A stretch of DNA of 64,000 bases from Macrotrachela quadricornifera (GCA_022393335.1 JAJEKB010021117.1:1385225-1449224); one strand, 5' to 3'. Shown: positions 11,804 to 24,579, counted from the stretch's first letter. Notes: generated from the letters alone by a model not told the origin. Program-made: numbers and translations.

Positions 11804-12179
11804 TAGGTACAGGAAGGTATGTATATAGCTGTGAATATCATAATTCGTCATAAACATTTTTTATTCAGAAAAAAATGTCTCAATAACAGAATTTCACTTC
11901 ATAAAGATTTCTCGTAAGGACTGTCAAATATAATATTATCAAGATTAATGAACAAGATATAATCGAGGAAAGACCTCGTAAGCTTACTGCCAAGAATAAT
12001 AAAGCACTTAATCAATGAATTCAACGAAACAATAAGACGACAGTGAAATAACTGCTTCTGAATCGAGTTATGGGCATGTTTCGATACTGGCTTCTCTTGA
12101 CTTGGACCAGGTTTTAGCTTCTCGGCTGGCATGCCAAGCAGTAAAGACCAGACGAGACTTTCATGAAACTGCGAAATGG
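11804..12179. other. intergenic, possibly transposon-derived
   Basis: No intact gene. The minus strand of about 12040-12179 may continue the decayed ORF at 12180-12332 beyond its stop. Confidence 0.35.
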
Positions 12180-12332
12180 TCACTTTGCTTTCCGTGTAGT
12201 TTTCTTGTTATCAATAACTTCTTCGTTAGAACTGACAGATTCAAGGTGCATTCTATCAAAATCCTTATCCAGAGAACTGACTTCACTAAGTGAGCTAGCG
12301 TTATTATCTGTATCGATTTTTTCAAACGACAT
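12180..12332 (-). pseudogene. decayed ORF, possible transposase N-terminus
   Basis: A 50-codon ORF starting MSFEKIDTDNN is Ser/Asp/Glu-rich and then basic (NKKTTRKAK). After its stop, the same frame reads FRSFMKVSSGLYCLACQ, whose aromatic and C-x2-C pattern recalls the zinc-finger start of some DNA transposases. Another stop follows soon. No further domain is readable, so the identity is speculative. It could also be a small host exon. Confidence 0.25.
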
Positions 12333-12695
12333 GTGAACTGTTCCAAAATTTCAGTCGTATTTATATACAAGACGATAGTGAGAAAAGGATAAGGAAGAAA
12401 AAGCTGGAAATTTCCTTGATTTTTTTTCACATTCTTCGTATAATATGAAAAAGTAAGTTGAGCGATTATTCAGTTGATCAGAAAAAAATGACTCATTATG
12501 TAGTGATATAAAGAAAATAATGAAAACTTTATTATGTGCATTTATTAGAAGTTAACAGTCTATGAAAATGAATATCTCAAAAAAATTTTTTAAGAAAATT
12601 TAATTGGGTCGAATGTGTTAATATTAAAATAAAAAAAAAAAACATGATAAATGTTTTTTTTTTGTTAAATATGTTTTTGAAAACTAAAGTTTTGT
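12333..12695. other. intergenic spacer
   Basis: AT-rich spacer downstream of the GNAT-like gene with homopolymer A/T runs near 12630-12665; no gene seen. Confidence 0.4.
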
Positions 12696-13319
12696 TTAAT
12701 AGTATTGAAAAGCAACATAATCTTTTGGATCATATCCATGACGAATAGCAATTGTTTGATCATTTTCAATAATTTTTGCACCATTATTGATAAAAAATTG
12801 TGCAGCAATTTGACTAATTCGACGACCAACACCCACCATTTTTTGTTCAGGATATTTACTTTGAATATAATGTAGAAGTTCAATCATTGGACTTCGATCA
12901 TTAGGATTTTTAACAGCATATTGAGCAAAATAAATACTATTATATTCTTTTTCATCTTTAATAATAATAAAAGCAATATAATTATCATTATCATTATCAT
13001 TTAATGTTTCAGAAGATTTTATAGCATAACAATGCCATAATCGATTTTGTTGATTAATATTATTACAAAGATTATTTTCAACTTTATCAAAAGTATATTC
13101 AAGCCATTGATGAAGAGTTTGATTATCTGGTAAATGAAGTTCGATATTTGGATCAAATGATTTATAAGAATATTCATAAAAATCAATAAAAAGTTTTCTT
13201 AAACTTTTTAAACGAGAATCATTAATATCATTTGGTTGAATTTTAATAACTATAGAATTATAAATAAATAATATATTTCATTCATATCATAATTTATATA
13301 TACACTTACTTGAAGTCAT
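12696..13319 (-). CDS. GNAT-like protein of unknown substrate, two exons
   Basis: Exon 1 is only 10 nt (13319-13310, ATG ACT TCA A), followed by a 60-bp GTAAGT...CTATAG intron and exon 2 (13249-12696), giving 187 residues. The short first exon explains why only the C-terminal part shows as an ORF from an internal ATG. The protein has N-terminal helices (RLKSLRKLFIDFYEYSY), then strands YIAFIIIK and IYFAQYAV. A helix-loop (GVGRRISQIAAQFFINNGAKII) and a closing strand (DYVAFQYY) follow. This order resembles GNAT N-acetyltransferases, but the acetyl-CoA motif is not canonical. The gene model is well supported by frame and splice signals; the function is tentative. Confidence 0.65.
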
Positions 13320-14953
13320 TATATGCAGATAATAAAATAAAATGTTTTTACTTCCTTTCTTTTCCTATTTATGTATTAGATATATATAAAGGTAAATAAC
13401 AGAAAGAAAAAAATATATTGCGTATTTTTGTATAATTATCATGAACATTCATGTGTTTCATTGTATGTGTATACTAACTAGTCATTTTTAATATATAAAA
13501 ATAAAATCAATAAATATTTGCTTTTACTTTCACATTCAATAATAAATTATTGATACAGATATTTATGATAAATTTGTTTTGTCTTTTGTATATTTTTAAT
13601 ACAATATGTTCTTTTAAGATTTATTTTTCGCAACTTTGTGTTTATTTTATTTGTATAGAGCTGGATACATATCTATGATGAAACAAACTGAATTTTTCTA
13701 TTTTTCTCGAAAATCTTAGGCAAGAATCAATTTTAAAAAATTATAATTTTTTTCAAATGTATAGCTTATTGCGAACTCTACATCATATTTAAGAACTGTC
13801 TTGATTCAATGTTTTCTTACTTCAAAAATACAGGTTCTATGAATAGGTCAAAAATGACCCAACAGGGTATAAAGAAATAAACATAAGTATTTTTGAATTG
13901 TTTAGTAAAAAAATAAGTTTAAATTTATCAAAATTTTTTTGGTTTTTTCTTTTCGAGTTTGCATTTTCTCATCGACCAAATATTCTCGATTGGATTAACA
14001 TTGGAGCTATTCTATGTTCGATCATTATCTTGCTCAAAACGACAATTTTGAGGAAATTATACTAAAATGATAATATAAACATTTTTGTCATATTGTTTTC
14101 CCTTTTATATTTATGTTATCAATCAGAAGAAAAACCTTTTTAAGCATGTAAACATAGTATGAACGATCAAAATAGTTTTTTTCATAGACTGTAGTTATAA
14201 AAACAGCTTGACAAAAGTATATAGATTAGGTCTAGAAAGCTCATTATTCTTCAACGATACATTCATTTAGAATACATTTATAAAAAAAAAAGCATTAAAA
14301 ATAAGAAGAAGAGAAATCAACTTAATGCAGAACACCTCTTTTGGTTGTCTTGAGTTAGTAAAATGCTAGCAAGACATGCGAATCTTATTTATTAGCTTGG
14401 CTCTCGTTCATCGACAATACTCTCAACAAACAAAAGTAATATGATTATTATACTTTTAAAAGGGTAGACTCATTCCTTCCTCTTTCGTTGCAAAAAATGT
14501 TAATAATAAACAAAGAAGAAAGAATAGAATAATCGGTATTATATTTAGCAGCATGTATGCACGGACATTCACACTCTTTTTCCGGTCTACTGTGTCTCTC
14601 TGTATGCTGCCACTCCTCCCTACTATACAATCAAAAAAGAACATCTAATGCACATCAATTTAATAATAAGAAGATGAAATTATTGATTACAACTATATCA
14701 AATTCGAAAGATGTCACTAAAATCAAAGAATTATATTCTTTTTAAAATTTAATCAACATAATTTTTTTTATATAATAAACTAAATTTTCTTTACTACAAA
14801 TAACAAATAAAATTTAATTCATTCAAATATCATCATATTTCATACGTCATTATAAACCAATGAAATTCAATCTGTCATCATCCTGTTTATCAATATATAT
14901 ATATATGTATATGAATTAGGAAATTCTCTATTTAAGATTTATTCATAATTAAA
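13320..14953. other. intergenic region between GNAT-like and bZIP genes
   Basis: About 1.6 kb, AT-rich, with several shadow ORFs of about 60 codons. Near the right end there is a CRE-like half-site (TACGTCA, about 14848) and a weak TATTTAAG about 25 bp before the bZIP ATG. No gene supported. Confidence 0.45.
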
Positions 14954-15367
14954 ATGCAACATCGTTCTATATCACGTAGAGATCCACGTTATAAACAATT
15001 ACGTACACGAAATAATGATAGTGTTAAAAAATCCCGTGAAAAATCTCGTCGTGAACGTACTGAAACAATTGAATCAATAAATCAATTGGAACAAGATAAT
15101 CAACAATTAATAGATAATTTAAAAATATTAAAAGATGAATATAAACAATTACAAAATTTATTTAAACAACATACTGGAAAAGATATTGAAGAATTAATAT
15201 CAACTGAATCAAAAATAATTTCAGATTCATCGAATCCACTATTAACAATAAATACAATTGAAGATGAATCTTCGTTAAATAATAAAATTGATTCAAATAA
15301 TCTTAATGGATCTATTGTACTTATCAATGGTATACAATATAAGATTGTTAGTATAGATAAAAATTGA
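14954..15367 (+). CDS. bZIP transcription factor, C/EBP-gamma-like
   Basis: A single exon of 137 residues. The basic region RTRNNDSVKKSREKSRRER (17-35) fits the bZIP N-x7-R signature (N20, R28), and the NN-x-x-V-KKSR form is that of C/EBP proteins. A perfect leucine heptad follows (L45, L52, L59, L66), ending in LQNLFKQHTGKD, like the end of the C/EBP-gamma zipper. There is no long N-terminal activation domain, so it is of C/EBP-gamma length and may act as a dimerising modulator. The C-terminus is Ser/Asn-rich and disordered. It is nuclear and binds DNA as a dimer. The neighbours give no clue to its targets. Confidence 0.88.
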   Translation: MQHRSISRRDPRYKQLRTRNNDSVKKSREKSRRERTETIESINQLEQDNQQLIDNLKILKDEYKQLQNLFKQHTGKDIEELISTESKIISDSSNPLLTINTIEDESSLNNKIDSNNLNGSIVLINGIQYKIVSIDKN

Positions 15368-16132
15368 ATTTTATTCAGATTTTTTATTGTTCATTACTAG
15401 TCAATCTTATTGTTAATATTGTGCAATACATTAATATAGTTTTTTTAAATTAAAAAATACAGTTATTTAAATCATAATGTAAAGAACATTTTTGTTTTTT
15501 ATTAATAAAAATTCGATCAATCTTTTAAATCTTTTATTAAAAAAAATAAAAACAAACATTCATCTTTTAATATCAGTTGAATAAAACAAAAAAAAATTCA
15601 AATATTGTCTTTTTTTTTATTATATTCAAAATAAAACATCTGTTCAAGAAAGAAAGAGAAAAAAAAACAACAGATGTCATCAATTACTTTTTGTTTTCTG
15701 TAATAAATCAGATTTATATTAAAAGTTCAGATGAGTTTTTGATTTTCTTTTATTTGTCAGTATCCGATGTGTGCCATTGAACATCCGTTTCCTGCATCAT
15801 TTTAATCTTACTTGCTCACTATTGAATTGATTGAGCATATTTATTAGGTAGGCACCATCAAAAAAAAAAAAAAAAGAAAAGAGAAAGAAGAATGTGAGAC
15901 TTGTTTTGTTGACAATTCTTTCTCTGCTTATCGTCGTATAATTAAAAGTAGGTAAATATCTCTCTGTCTCTTGTCTTTTTTTTCTGTTCAAATAAAATAT
16001 AGAGAGAACGAGAGAGAGAGAGGGAAGAGATTGACGTCTAAAAAAAACCCGAAAGAGCCAAATAAAAGCAAAGCGTCAATATTGGTCATGTTCGGTTGTT
16101 GATTGTATGGAAAGAGATCTCGATTACAATAA

Positions 16133-16225
16133 AGAGAAGAATAAAAAAAGAAAAAGCGTTGATGACAAATCATTTTCATATATAAAGAAGAATAAAAAAA
16201 AAAAAGAAAAAGATTTTTTCTTGAT
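16133..16225. repeat. imperfect direct repeat, purine-rich
   Basis: Two copies of an AAGAAGAATAAAAAAA...GAAAAAG unit about 60 bp apart, the second longer by extra A residues. Probably slippage-derived. Confidence 0.45.
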
Positions 16226-16286
16226 GTTCTAAAAAGTATAAATGTATTCATTTTAGACCAAATAAAATTTAACAAATATTTAATTT

Positions 16287-16312
16287 TTTATTATTATTAT
16301 TATTATTATTAA
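16287..16312. repeat. (TTA)n microsatellite
   Basis: Uninterrupted run of TTA/ATT trinucleotides. Confidence 0.8.
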
Positions 16313-17471
16313 AAGATAAAAGATTATTAGATAATATATCAAGAATAACTAAGAAATTTTCAATAATATTATCTATTTATTTATTCATTTGAAGGTCATC
16401 ATACAATCAAATAGACCTTGTTAGAACATCTCATTTTACAGTTTTTCTTTTTTTGCTTTTAGTATGATGATATTCTTCGAGAATATTACTACATTTTTAT
16501 CAATATAATAAACTGTTTAGATCATTTCTATTCTTATTAAATTTAATAATTAAGAAAATATTAGTTATTAATTGTTGATTCTTCGTTTCAATAAAGCATA
16601 AAGAAAGAATCTAACAAGCTAATCACATATAGTATAAGACACAAGTACATCTGCTTATCTTTTAATCGAATTATAATAAGAGAGGGGAAAAAAAAAGGAA
16701 GAATACATTCAATTCCGATGTAATAATCAATAAGATAGGAAATTTATAATGAATAATAATTCTCATATATATAGTAAAAACGCATAGTTTATTTCTTATA
16801 AACTTTAATTATTTATTAATAAAATAGAATATATTCATTCTAGTGACATAGATTCTATATAATTATTTATTATTCAATTGATTTTGTTTTATAAGATAAA
16901 AACAATAAGATGACTAAAGATGCTGTCTCAAGTATTGTCTGATGAGATTACTTATTCATTTTCTTTTTTTGTTTATAAGTGAAGATTTCTCTCATCATCA
17001 TCTGTGAATGTTCTGATCAAGGTTTATTATAGTGTATTTTTCTCCCTCTCTCTCTCTTTCTTTTTACCATTTTAGTTTGTCCTTGCTTGAAGAGAAAAGA
17101 TCTTATAGAACAAGTACAGATGTGTATATGCATCTAGATGTATATATATATAATGTCGTTAGTAATAATATGAGGAATGAGTCGATATCTGGCCTTTTGT
17201 CTCTTTCTTTTGCTTTTTCTACGATATATAGATATGTTAATTGACACGCATATTTGTTCAAGTGGTGCTGTGATTGGTATTATTTGTCTTCGTGCATAAA
17301 CAGGTGGCATTAGAGACACACTTACTTAAATAAGTTGATTATGTATTAATATTCGACGAATATGTGTTGGGTCAATACACCTGAAACTTTGCTCACCTAT
17401 TCACATAAAAGCAAAGGTTTGAGAAAAATTTCAGGCGTACATTACCAACGCTTATCTATATTAATATCTCG

Positions 17472-17509
17472 AATAATAATAATAATAATAATAGTAATAA
17501 TAATAATAT
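17472..17509. repeat. (AAT)n microsatellite
   Basis: About twelve AAT units with a single AGT interruption. Confidence 0.85.
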
Positions 17510-18148
17510 AACAAACTTACAATTTTTATTTGACCTTTTATCACTGTAGAATAACAACAATAACTGGTATGTGGTAATGATGAAATCGTTGCTTTTTTTT
17601 CCTAAGCCTTCAAGTAAATATCTTTGCTTTCAATCTAAATCACCTGCAATATTTTGTTGTTATTTTGATATTCTTTTTTGGATATGGCCATCATTGCGTA
17701 CAATTATTTATGAATCTCAGAAAATATCGATTGATAATAGTTCTTATATATATGATTTTCTTTCAGCTGACTCATATGTAAAGTAACTATCAAAAGCATG
17801 TATTACATTTAATATGAAGAAAGAAAGAAAGAAAAAAAGAAAAAAGAAGAAAAGAATAGAAATCAATAGAATTGTTGCTATAAACATATATTTTTACTTT
17901 TCTTCTATATAAAAGAAATTTTTTTTGGATTAATGCCATTTAAAATTGTCAAAAAAAGGAAAAGAAAAGAAAAAGAAACGTACCTTTTCTTATTTTAATA
18001 ATGATAAAATACGTATTGTTCATACTAAAAGAAAATAATGAAAAAAATAAGTTAAGTGGATCATAGGATATATAAAAATGATCTTTCTATCATCAGCCTC
18101 ATCATTAGACACTTCTTACAGATATATGCGTCTATAGAGAGACAGAGT

Positions 18149-18182
18149 GTTGTTGTGTGTGTGTGTGTGTATATGTGTGTTT
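18149..18182. repeat. (GT)n microsatellite
   Basis: GT dinucleotide run with one ATAT interruption, followed at about 18206 by a short CT run. Confidence 0.8.
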
Positions 18183-18394
18183 GTAGCGCAATGTCACTTT
18201 TTTTTCCTCTCTCTCTCTCTTCTCTCCTATCGACTATGTGTTATGTTCACGCCATGCTAGCATCACAAAAAGAGAGAGAAGAATAAGATTTTTATATGTG
18301 GGTAGTGTGATGTATGTTGGCGAACTCGTCTTCTCTCTTGCTCTCTTCTCCTCATTTTTTCGGTTATTTGCTTTCGTCGATGAAGACTAGCGAA

Positions 18395-18415
18395 AGAGGG
18401 AGAGAGAGAGAGAGA
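18395..18415. repeat. (AG)n microsatellite
   Basis: AG dinucleotide run in a purine-rich stretch. Confidence 0.75.
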
Positions 18416-18654
18416 AAGAAATCGGCCGATAAAAAAAAGAATGGAGAAAAAAAATAGAAAAAAAAAGTCTTCATATGTGTGTGCGTTTGTGTATGTCGAT
18501 TTATTTGGTATAGTTCGTACGCATGGTGATAGAAGGAATCGTTATCAAGATTTAAATATACATAAACTCATGATCATTTCATTGATCGTTATTATCAATT
18601 ATACTGATACTATTTGAACATAATTTTTTTATCCTTTTCTTCTTTTTTTTTTAC

Positions 18655-18655
18655 T

Positions 18656-18683
<28 letters not shown>
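18655..18683. repeat. (CT)n microsatellite
   Basis: About fourteen CT units within a longer pyrimidine tract (about 18630-18700). Confidence 0.85.
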
Positions 18684-18687
<4 letters not shown>

Positions 18688-20155
18688 TTTCTTTCTCATA
18701 TTTTTGTACACAATATTATTAAAAAAAAGAATGTGTGCATACACGCACATACAAATAGTAATTGATACCACTATGACGACAGGCAACAAGCTTGCAGATT
18801 TATGTCAATACAATTAGCGAGACAACAACGATGACGACTGCCTAGTAAAGGTGATGATGGTGACGATGATTTGCTTCTTTACTCCAAGTGACATTTACAT
18901 CAGAACGAGTGTATATGAAAGAGAACGGATATTGATCTTTTCTTAAGGCTACTTGCTTCGTCATCTTCTACATGTCTGATAATGGCATCCATACGAGAGA
19001 AACATAGCAAATATAGAATATACCATATGTTATGATAGATCATTACATATAGAATGTTATGTACAAATCATCGGGAGCATTTGTTCACATTGAATTTTCT
19101 ATCATTTTAACGTTAATATTATCATATATCTTCTTTTTAGGTTTTTTTTATAATAATATAAAACAATGAATTAGTTTGTAACTATTTCTTTTTTGTTATA
19201 ATAATTAAATTAATTTTTAGTAATATATTTAATTTAATCAAAGACAATAAAAAAGAAAAATAAAAAAAAATATATATATATTTATTATTAAGATCAAATT
19301 TACCAAATAAAGATATAAATCTAACTATTTTATCAATTGATTTGTTAGAAATAAATGTCACTCACGTATTCCCTCAGTGAAATGATGTCGACAAAACGGT
19401 TAAAAACATGCTGTTCCCAATCGATCTGTCATCAATTGTCGTCGTTTCATTACAGAACTTACTTTCTTCAGATAGATATTTTTCTCTCTTTCTCACGCAC
19501 AAACCATTTTGGCTTCCAACATCGACATTCTATCACGATAGAGAGAACGAGAAAGTTCCTTTTCTTTTTTTTTTCTTCTCTTCACATACAGACATCTTGG
19601 AAACATGCATAGGGTCTTGTTTATTATATACATGCGCTCGTGCGTCCAAATTCCATAAACAATCTAGAGACAGAAAAAAGGAAATGAGAGAGATTTCCCT
19701 TGTTCTCTCGGCAAGCACTATAATGATGATAGCATCTTCCTCACATACACATGGCGTCGTTTCTCGTTCTCTCTCTCTTCGATTAAATCCGTTGCATCGC
19801 GCAATCGTTCGCAGTCGTCATCGGTTGTCGACTGTATGCACACATCCATATATATTTCTATATTTATGATAGAGAATGAAAAAAAAAAACGAGAAGATCG
19901 CTCATTCTAGTTGCACCGACCAAAAGCAGTTGCATGCGGATGATGTTAATCAACGAAGACAACGAGCACATATCTCATTCGATCACGCATTCCGCTTCGA
20001 TGGGAGTCCATAACAGAAAAAAAAATGAGAAGAAAAGTCCATTTGGATATTCTCTTCTTATATCTATATCAATGGTCCATTTATAGATTAGAAGAGTTTT
20101 CATTTCATGACTAGATAACAACTCTTGATGTCATTATGAATTTGAGCCGACTAGT

Positions 20156-20177
20156 GTATATATATATATATATATGT
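20156..20177. repeat. (TA)n microsatellite
   Basis: Pure TA run. Confidence 0.8.
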
Positions 20178-21307
20178 TGAATCAACACATTGCAGACAAC
20201 TTAATATTATCCTAACACAATCGTGTATTCAATAGGGAAAGAAAGAGAAACAAGGCAAATTAATAATGTTGATCGAGCGTGCTTTTTTTTCTCCTTTTTT
20301 CTTTTTTTTTTCTATAAATGATCCTATATAAGGTTAGTAACATTGAAAAGTATGAAAGATGTTAATCAAAGAGAGAATAATAACATACCATTTATTATGA
20401 CATACAACTTATTTTATTTAATATAAACATAATTAAAATATGATTAAAAATTCGAAAGTTTTTTCTTTTTTCTTCTTTTTAATGCTTTAATTATATAATT
20501 CTATTGTGAATGACCAAAATATTGATTAAGGTAAAACAAAAACGAACACATCATTAGATCATATGCATGATTTACTTTTTTTAATTAACTATTATTCATT
20601 TATTGTGAACTGAATTCTATCATGCATTCAATCGTTTCAAATATTCTTAAATGAACATAAATAAATCAAAATTATAAATACAGACCAATAATCAAAAATC
20701 TTCTAAAAGGAAATGCCATTTATAATATAAACATTTATAATATAACGATAGTCATTTTCTTCTATATAATCATTTTCCTATTTTCAAAGACATTCTTCTT
20801 ATTTGTTACTCATTTATTTAATTCAATGATAGATATATTATAATAAATCATTATGATCATATTACAAAACTTATTATCTTTTAGAAAAAAATTGTTTTAT
20901 TAATTTATCTGTTATTGATGTTACAAATTTGATTTTCATGTTTTTATGGTCATTTATAGTATGAATAGCTTATTTAATCAAATTATTATTTTATTTTTTT
21001 TTTTGAAGTTTTTAATAGATTATAAGTATGAAACAGTATATAATTTATATCATTCTATTAATATATAAAAACATTAGATTTTATCTATGAATATTAGCTT
21101 TAAATTATTTATTTTATTTTTGATAGTATAAAATGAAATATAAATTTAACTTTTTTATTTTTATCATATCTATTGAAATAACGACGCATATTTGAATTCA
21201 AAACAAAAAAAAATCTTTTCATCAGAAAATATTTTCTTAAAATTTATCAAATAAAAATAAAAATACAAGAATTTATTTTCTTTAAATGAAATATATAACT
21301 AACGAAG

Positions 21308-21902
21308 GAACCGTCTCAACTGATCCATCGCTTTTAAATTGAAATGATGTACATCATGTATATCCTAATGAGCTATGAATACACTGAAAAAAGTTTGGAC
21401 CCATAGCTTATTACTGCGGCAATATTGCATTTTGAAGGGTAGTTTTCCTCTCAGGAACATCAGAAAAATTGGCTTTCGAATTTCAAGTTGAAATTTTGTA
21501 CAGAAATAGCTTTTGGAGAGAATAGTGTATTGTGAAAGTTTCAGCTTTTTCAATCGTTCCTATTCTGAAAAAGGACATTAGAATCTCCTATATGTAGAAG
21601 ATGCTCTTATCATAGCTATATCTTAGGATAGGAACAGTGGAAAGATCTGAAACTTTAATAATACATTATTCTCTCTAAAAGCTATTTCTGTGCAAAATTC
21701 CAACTTGAAATTCGAAAGTCAATTTTTCTGATGTTCCCGAGGGAAACTACGAGGCTGAGGTAAAAAATACCTTTCAAAATGTAATATCTCTGCAGTAATA
21801 AGCTATGAGCTCAAACTTTTTTCGGTGTATTCATAGCTCATTAGGATCTGCATGAGGCACACTGTTTCGATTAAAAAGCGATGGATCAGTTGAGACGGTA
21901 TC
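21308..21902. mobile_element. palindromic fold-back element (E3), about 0.6 kb
   Basis: Nearly the whole element is an inverted repeat. ACCGTCTCAACTGATCCATC starts at 21309 and its complement ends at 21899. Inner blocks also pair: the stretch at 21365-21400 with 21800-21845, and the one at 21490-21530 with 21640-21690. Arms are about 285 bp around a short AT-rich centre. The minus-strand ORF at 21365-21553 is arm sequence. No transposase. Confidence 0.78.
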
Positions 21903-22782
21903 CTCATAAGAGATATTTTAGGCAATTATAATACTTATTTAACATATCAATTAAATCAAAATTTTTTATGAAAATCGGTTTAGATTAATATTATTATCAA
22001 TGATGACATTCACGTATACATGAAAATATATCTATCTTTTTATTCTATTATATTTTATTCGAAGGATAATGATAACAAAAAAATGTCTGCTTCTATCTTG
22101 ACCATTATCTTCATTTTTCTTCTCAGATAATCTGCCGATTGCAGCTATTTGCATAAGAGTAGAGATTTTTTTTCTAGTCTTTTTATATTATATAAAACAA
22201 CTATAGGCTTTATTAATTTTTTAATTATAAGTCTTCGATAACTTGAAAAAGAATTATTCGAAACATTTTATATTAATGCAACAAAATCATGAGTTGAAAG
22301 AAGAAATATGTTCCTAGTATTAAAAAAAATTAATGAATATATACCAACAGATCGAATAGATGTACTTTTTTCAAACTAAGTATATTTTTCGATAAAATTT
22401 TATGAATATTAGTATTTACAAAAACATAATAATCATAAATACATCCGAAATAATCGAATAAAATTTAAAATAATGATAGAATATAATAAATTCTTTTAAC
22501 TTATTATGTAAGAAATAAAATGATTCAAAAATATGTATATAGAAAGAAATATTTGTTACGTAAAAATTGTGCCAATTTTTTTGTAAACAATTGTATAAAT
22601 TAAATAACTTTTTAGATTATGATCAACTAGTAAATCTTATATTATTTTGATTTAGTTGAAGCATTTCTTTATATATATATACTTCTATTTTACATATTTA
22701 AACATGACAGACGAGAAATCATTTATTATAAACTTTATGTTATTAAACGATTAATTAATGTTCTTCATATTTTTTTACTAAA
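21903..22782. other. intergenic, 3' of nuclear receptor A
   Basis: AT-rich spacer, probably including the 3' UTR of the minus-strand receptor; nothing else recognised. Confidence 0.4.
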
Positions 22783-24579
22783 TTATTTTGTTTTTCCCCA
22801 TAATGGTTCTTGTTTATTTTGATCAGTCATAAGTAATTGTTTTATTTGTTCAAAAACAATATTAACTAGATAATGATGAGTTTCATTACTTGTATAAAAT
22901 ATTGCTGCATATTTAATAACATCAAGACAAATTTCAATAAGTCGAGAAAAACGAATTGCAGCTTCATAATAACCATATCGATAAAACATATATTTCCATA
23001 AAAGTTCAACATATACATTTTGACTTCCAAATAAACGAAATATACCATTTAATAATTCATCATTATGAAAATTTTCTTTTCTATGAATAATAAAACAATT
23101 TGATGAGAATGCAAGAATAATTAACATCATTTTAACGATAATTAAATCAGAATCTAATTGTTCATTTATACGTTTTGCTTGATGTACTATTTCTAATGTA
23201 TAAATTGTTTCAAATGTTTTCATACATTTAGGATTATCAATAATACCACTAGTACGAAAGAAAAGAATTGAATCAAGAGCAATAACACCATGTAAATTAC
23301 GTTCAAAAAGAGAATATTGTTCATTTATAGTTAGTATACGAAAATCAGGTGAAGAACTAATAAATGAATGCATGGATGTATACATAAAAGCAATAAATTT
23401 AAATACATTTAATACAGTATCAGACATATTAACTGACAATAATTCAGATAAATTTTCAATACAACAATGCATTTGTGGTATAGTACTAAATTGATCATAA
23501 GCATGAACAACATTTGAAATTAATGTCCATTCTGATGTATTCAAAACCAATTGATCATCAGAGAATAGACTCAATATTGGTAACTGTTGTAGAGGCTAAA
23601 TATACAATAAATAATAATTTTTATAACTGATATCAATTAATAAGAAACCTAATGCTTAATTATGGATTTTTTCAGTACTATTATTCAATATTCAAGGTAA
23701 TCAAATGGTTATACATTTTTTGTATATATCCTTTTTCTATCCTTTAAAACATTTGAGATGGCATAAATTTATTTTAAAAAATATAGAATTTTTCTTTTGT
23801 TAATCATGTGTAATCTGAAATAAAACAGAAAATAAAAAATAAAATATGCTATGTATATTATAGAAAACACTGATATTCAATATTATTTAGAAGAAAACCT
23901 GCATAATATTTCAATTTAATTTTAAAAACATCTTTGTAAAAACTGTTTTTCATAAAAAGTTACACGTAAGAATTGATTTTTAAAGAATGTAGACAAAAAA
24001 AAGCGAACATAGTATAAAACAAAAATTATTTCATACTGTATATTATATCTCAAAGATTATTTCTAATAGACTATAAGAGATTATCTACAATTCAATCAAT
24101 CAACTATACAACATACCATTACTTGTTTATCAATCACATTTTGATTATTATGAATGCTTATTGTTGATAAACATTTTTTCTTTTGATCAATTTTTTTACG
24201 AATAAAATCAACACTCATGTTTGTTGATAGACATTTTTCAAGACGACAAGCAGCACACTTTCGACGTGTATTCAAGTCTATTTTACATGATCTATTAAAT
24301 AAACATGAACGAATACGCTACAAGAAAAACAAAATCGATCAATAAAAAACAAATCAATTAAGAATATTATAGACCACAAACTTCAGGATAAAAGCCATTG
24401 CGACGAAAGAATGTTTTACATGATTGACAAGAAAGTGCACCATAATTGATGATACTTGCTTTATCACCACATACTTTGCACGAACTCGATTTGGATGAAT
24501 TTTTCATCTGTCTTGATTTTTTATCATGATTAATTTCAGATAAAGTGGATGCAGTGATCAAAGTTTGTTTGAATGACAT
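22783..24579 (-). CDS. nuclear hormone receptor A, three exons
   Basis: Exons 24579-24382, 24317-24117 and 23595-22783 join in phase 0 to give 403 residues. Exon 1 holds the first zinc finger (CKVC...CQSC, C-x2-C-x13-C-x2-C) with P-box [10 protein letters not shown], where classic receptors have CEGCKGFFRR. Exon 2 holds the second finger (CLFNRSC, then CAACRLEKC) and the hinge. Exon 3 is a helical ligand-binding domain with the signature [20 protein letters not shown] and the C-terminal tag PLWGKTK. Introns are 64 and 521 bp (donors GTTTGT and GTATGT). Known function of the family: ligand-regulated, DNA-binding transcription factors. This is an orphan, lineage-type receptor; ligand and targets are unknown. 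No typical AF-2 helix is obvious. It is the first of three tandem paralogues. Confidence 0.9.

Larger units (their letters stand above)
15368..21307. other. long non-coding stretch rich in microsatellites
   Basis: About 6 kb without a credible gene. It holds purine/pyrimidine tracts (about 15860-16215, 17820-17860, 18395-18470), trinucleotide runs, GT and CT repeats, and GC-richer islands near 18780-18960 and 19400-20030. The longer ORFs here (for example 19408-19869) are low-complexity and lack domain features. It may be a regulatory region, an unrecognised long intron or UTR, or simply repeat-rich spacer. Confidence 0.5.

Noticed and set aside
19408..19869. 153-codon plus-strand ORF in the microsatellite-rich block
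   Set aside because: Low-complexity Ser/Phe/His composition, overlapping ORFs in two other frames, no domain, no host-like codon bias.
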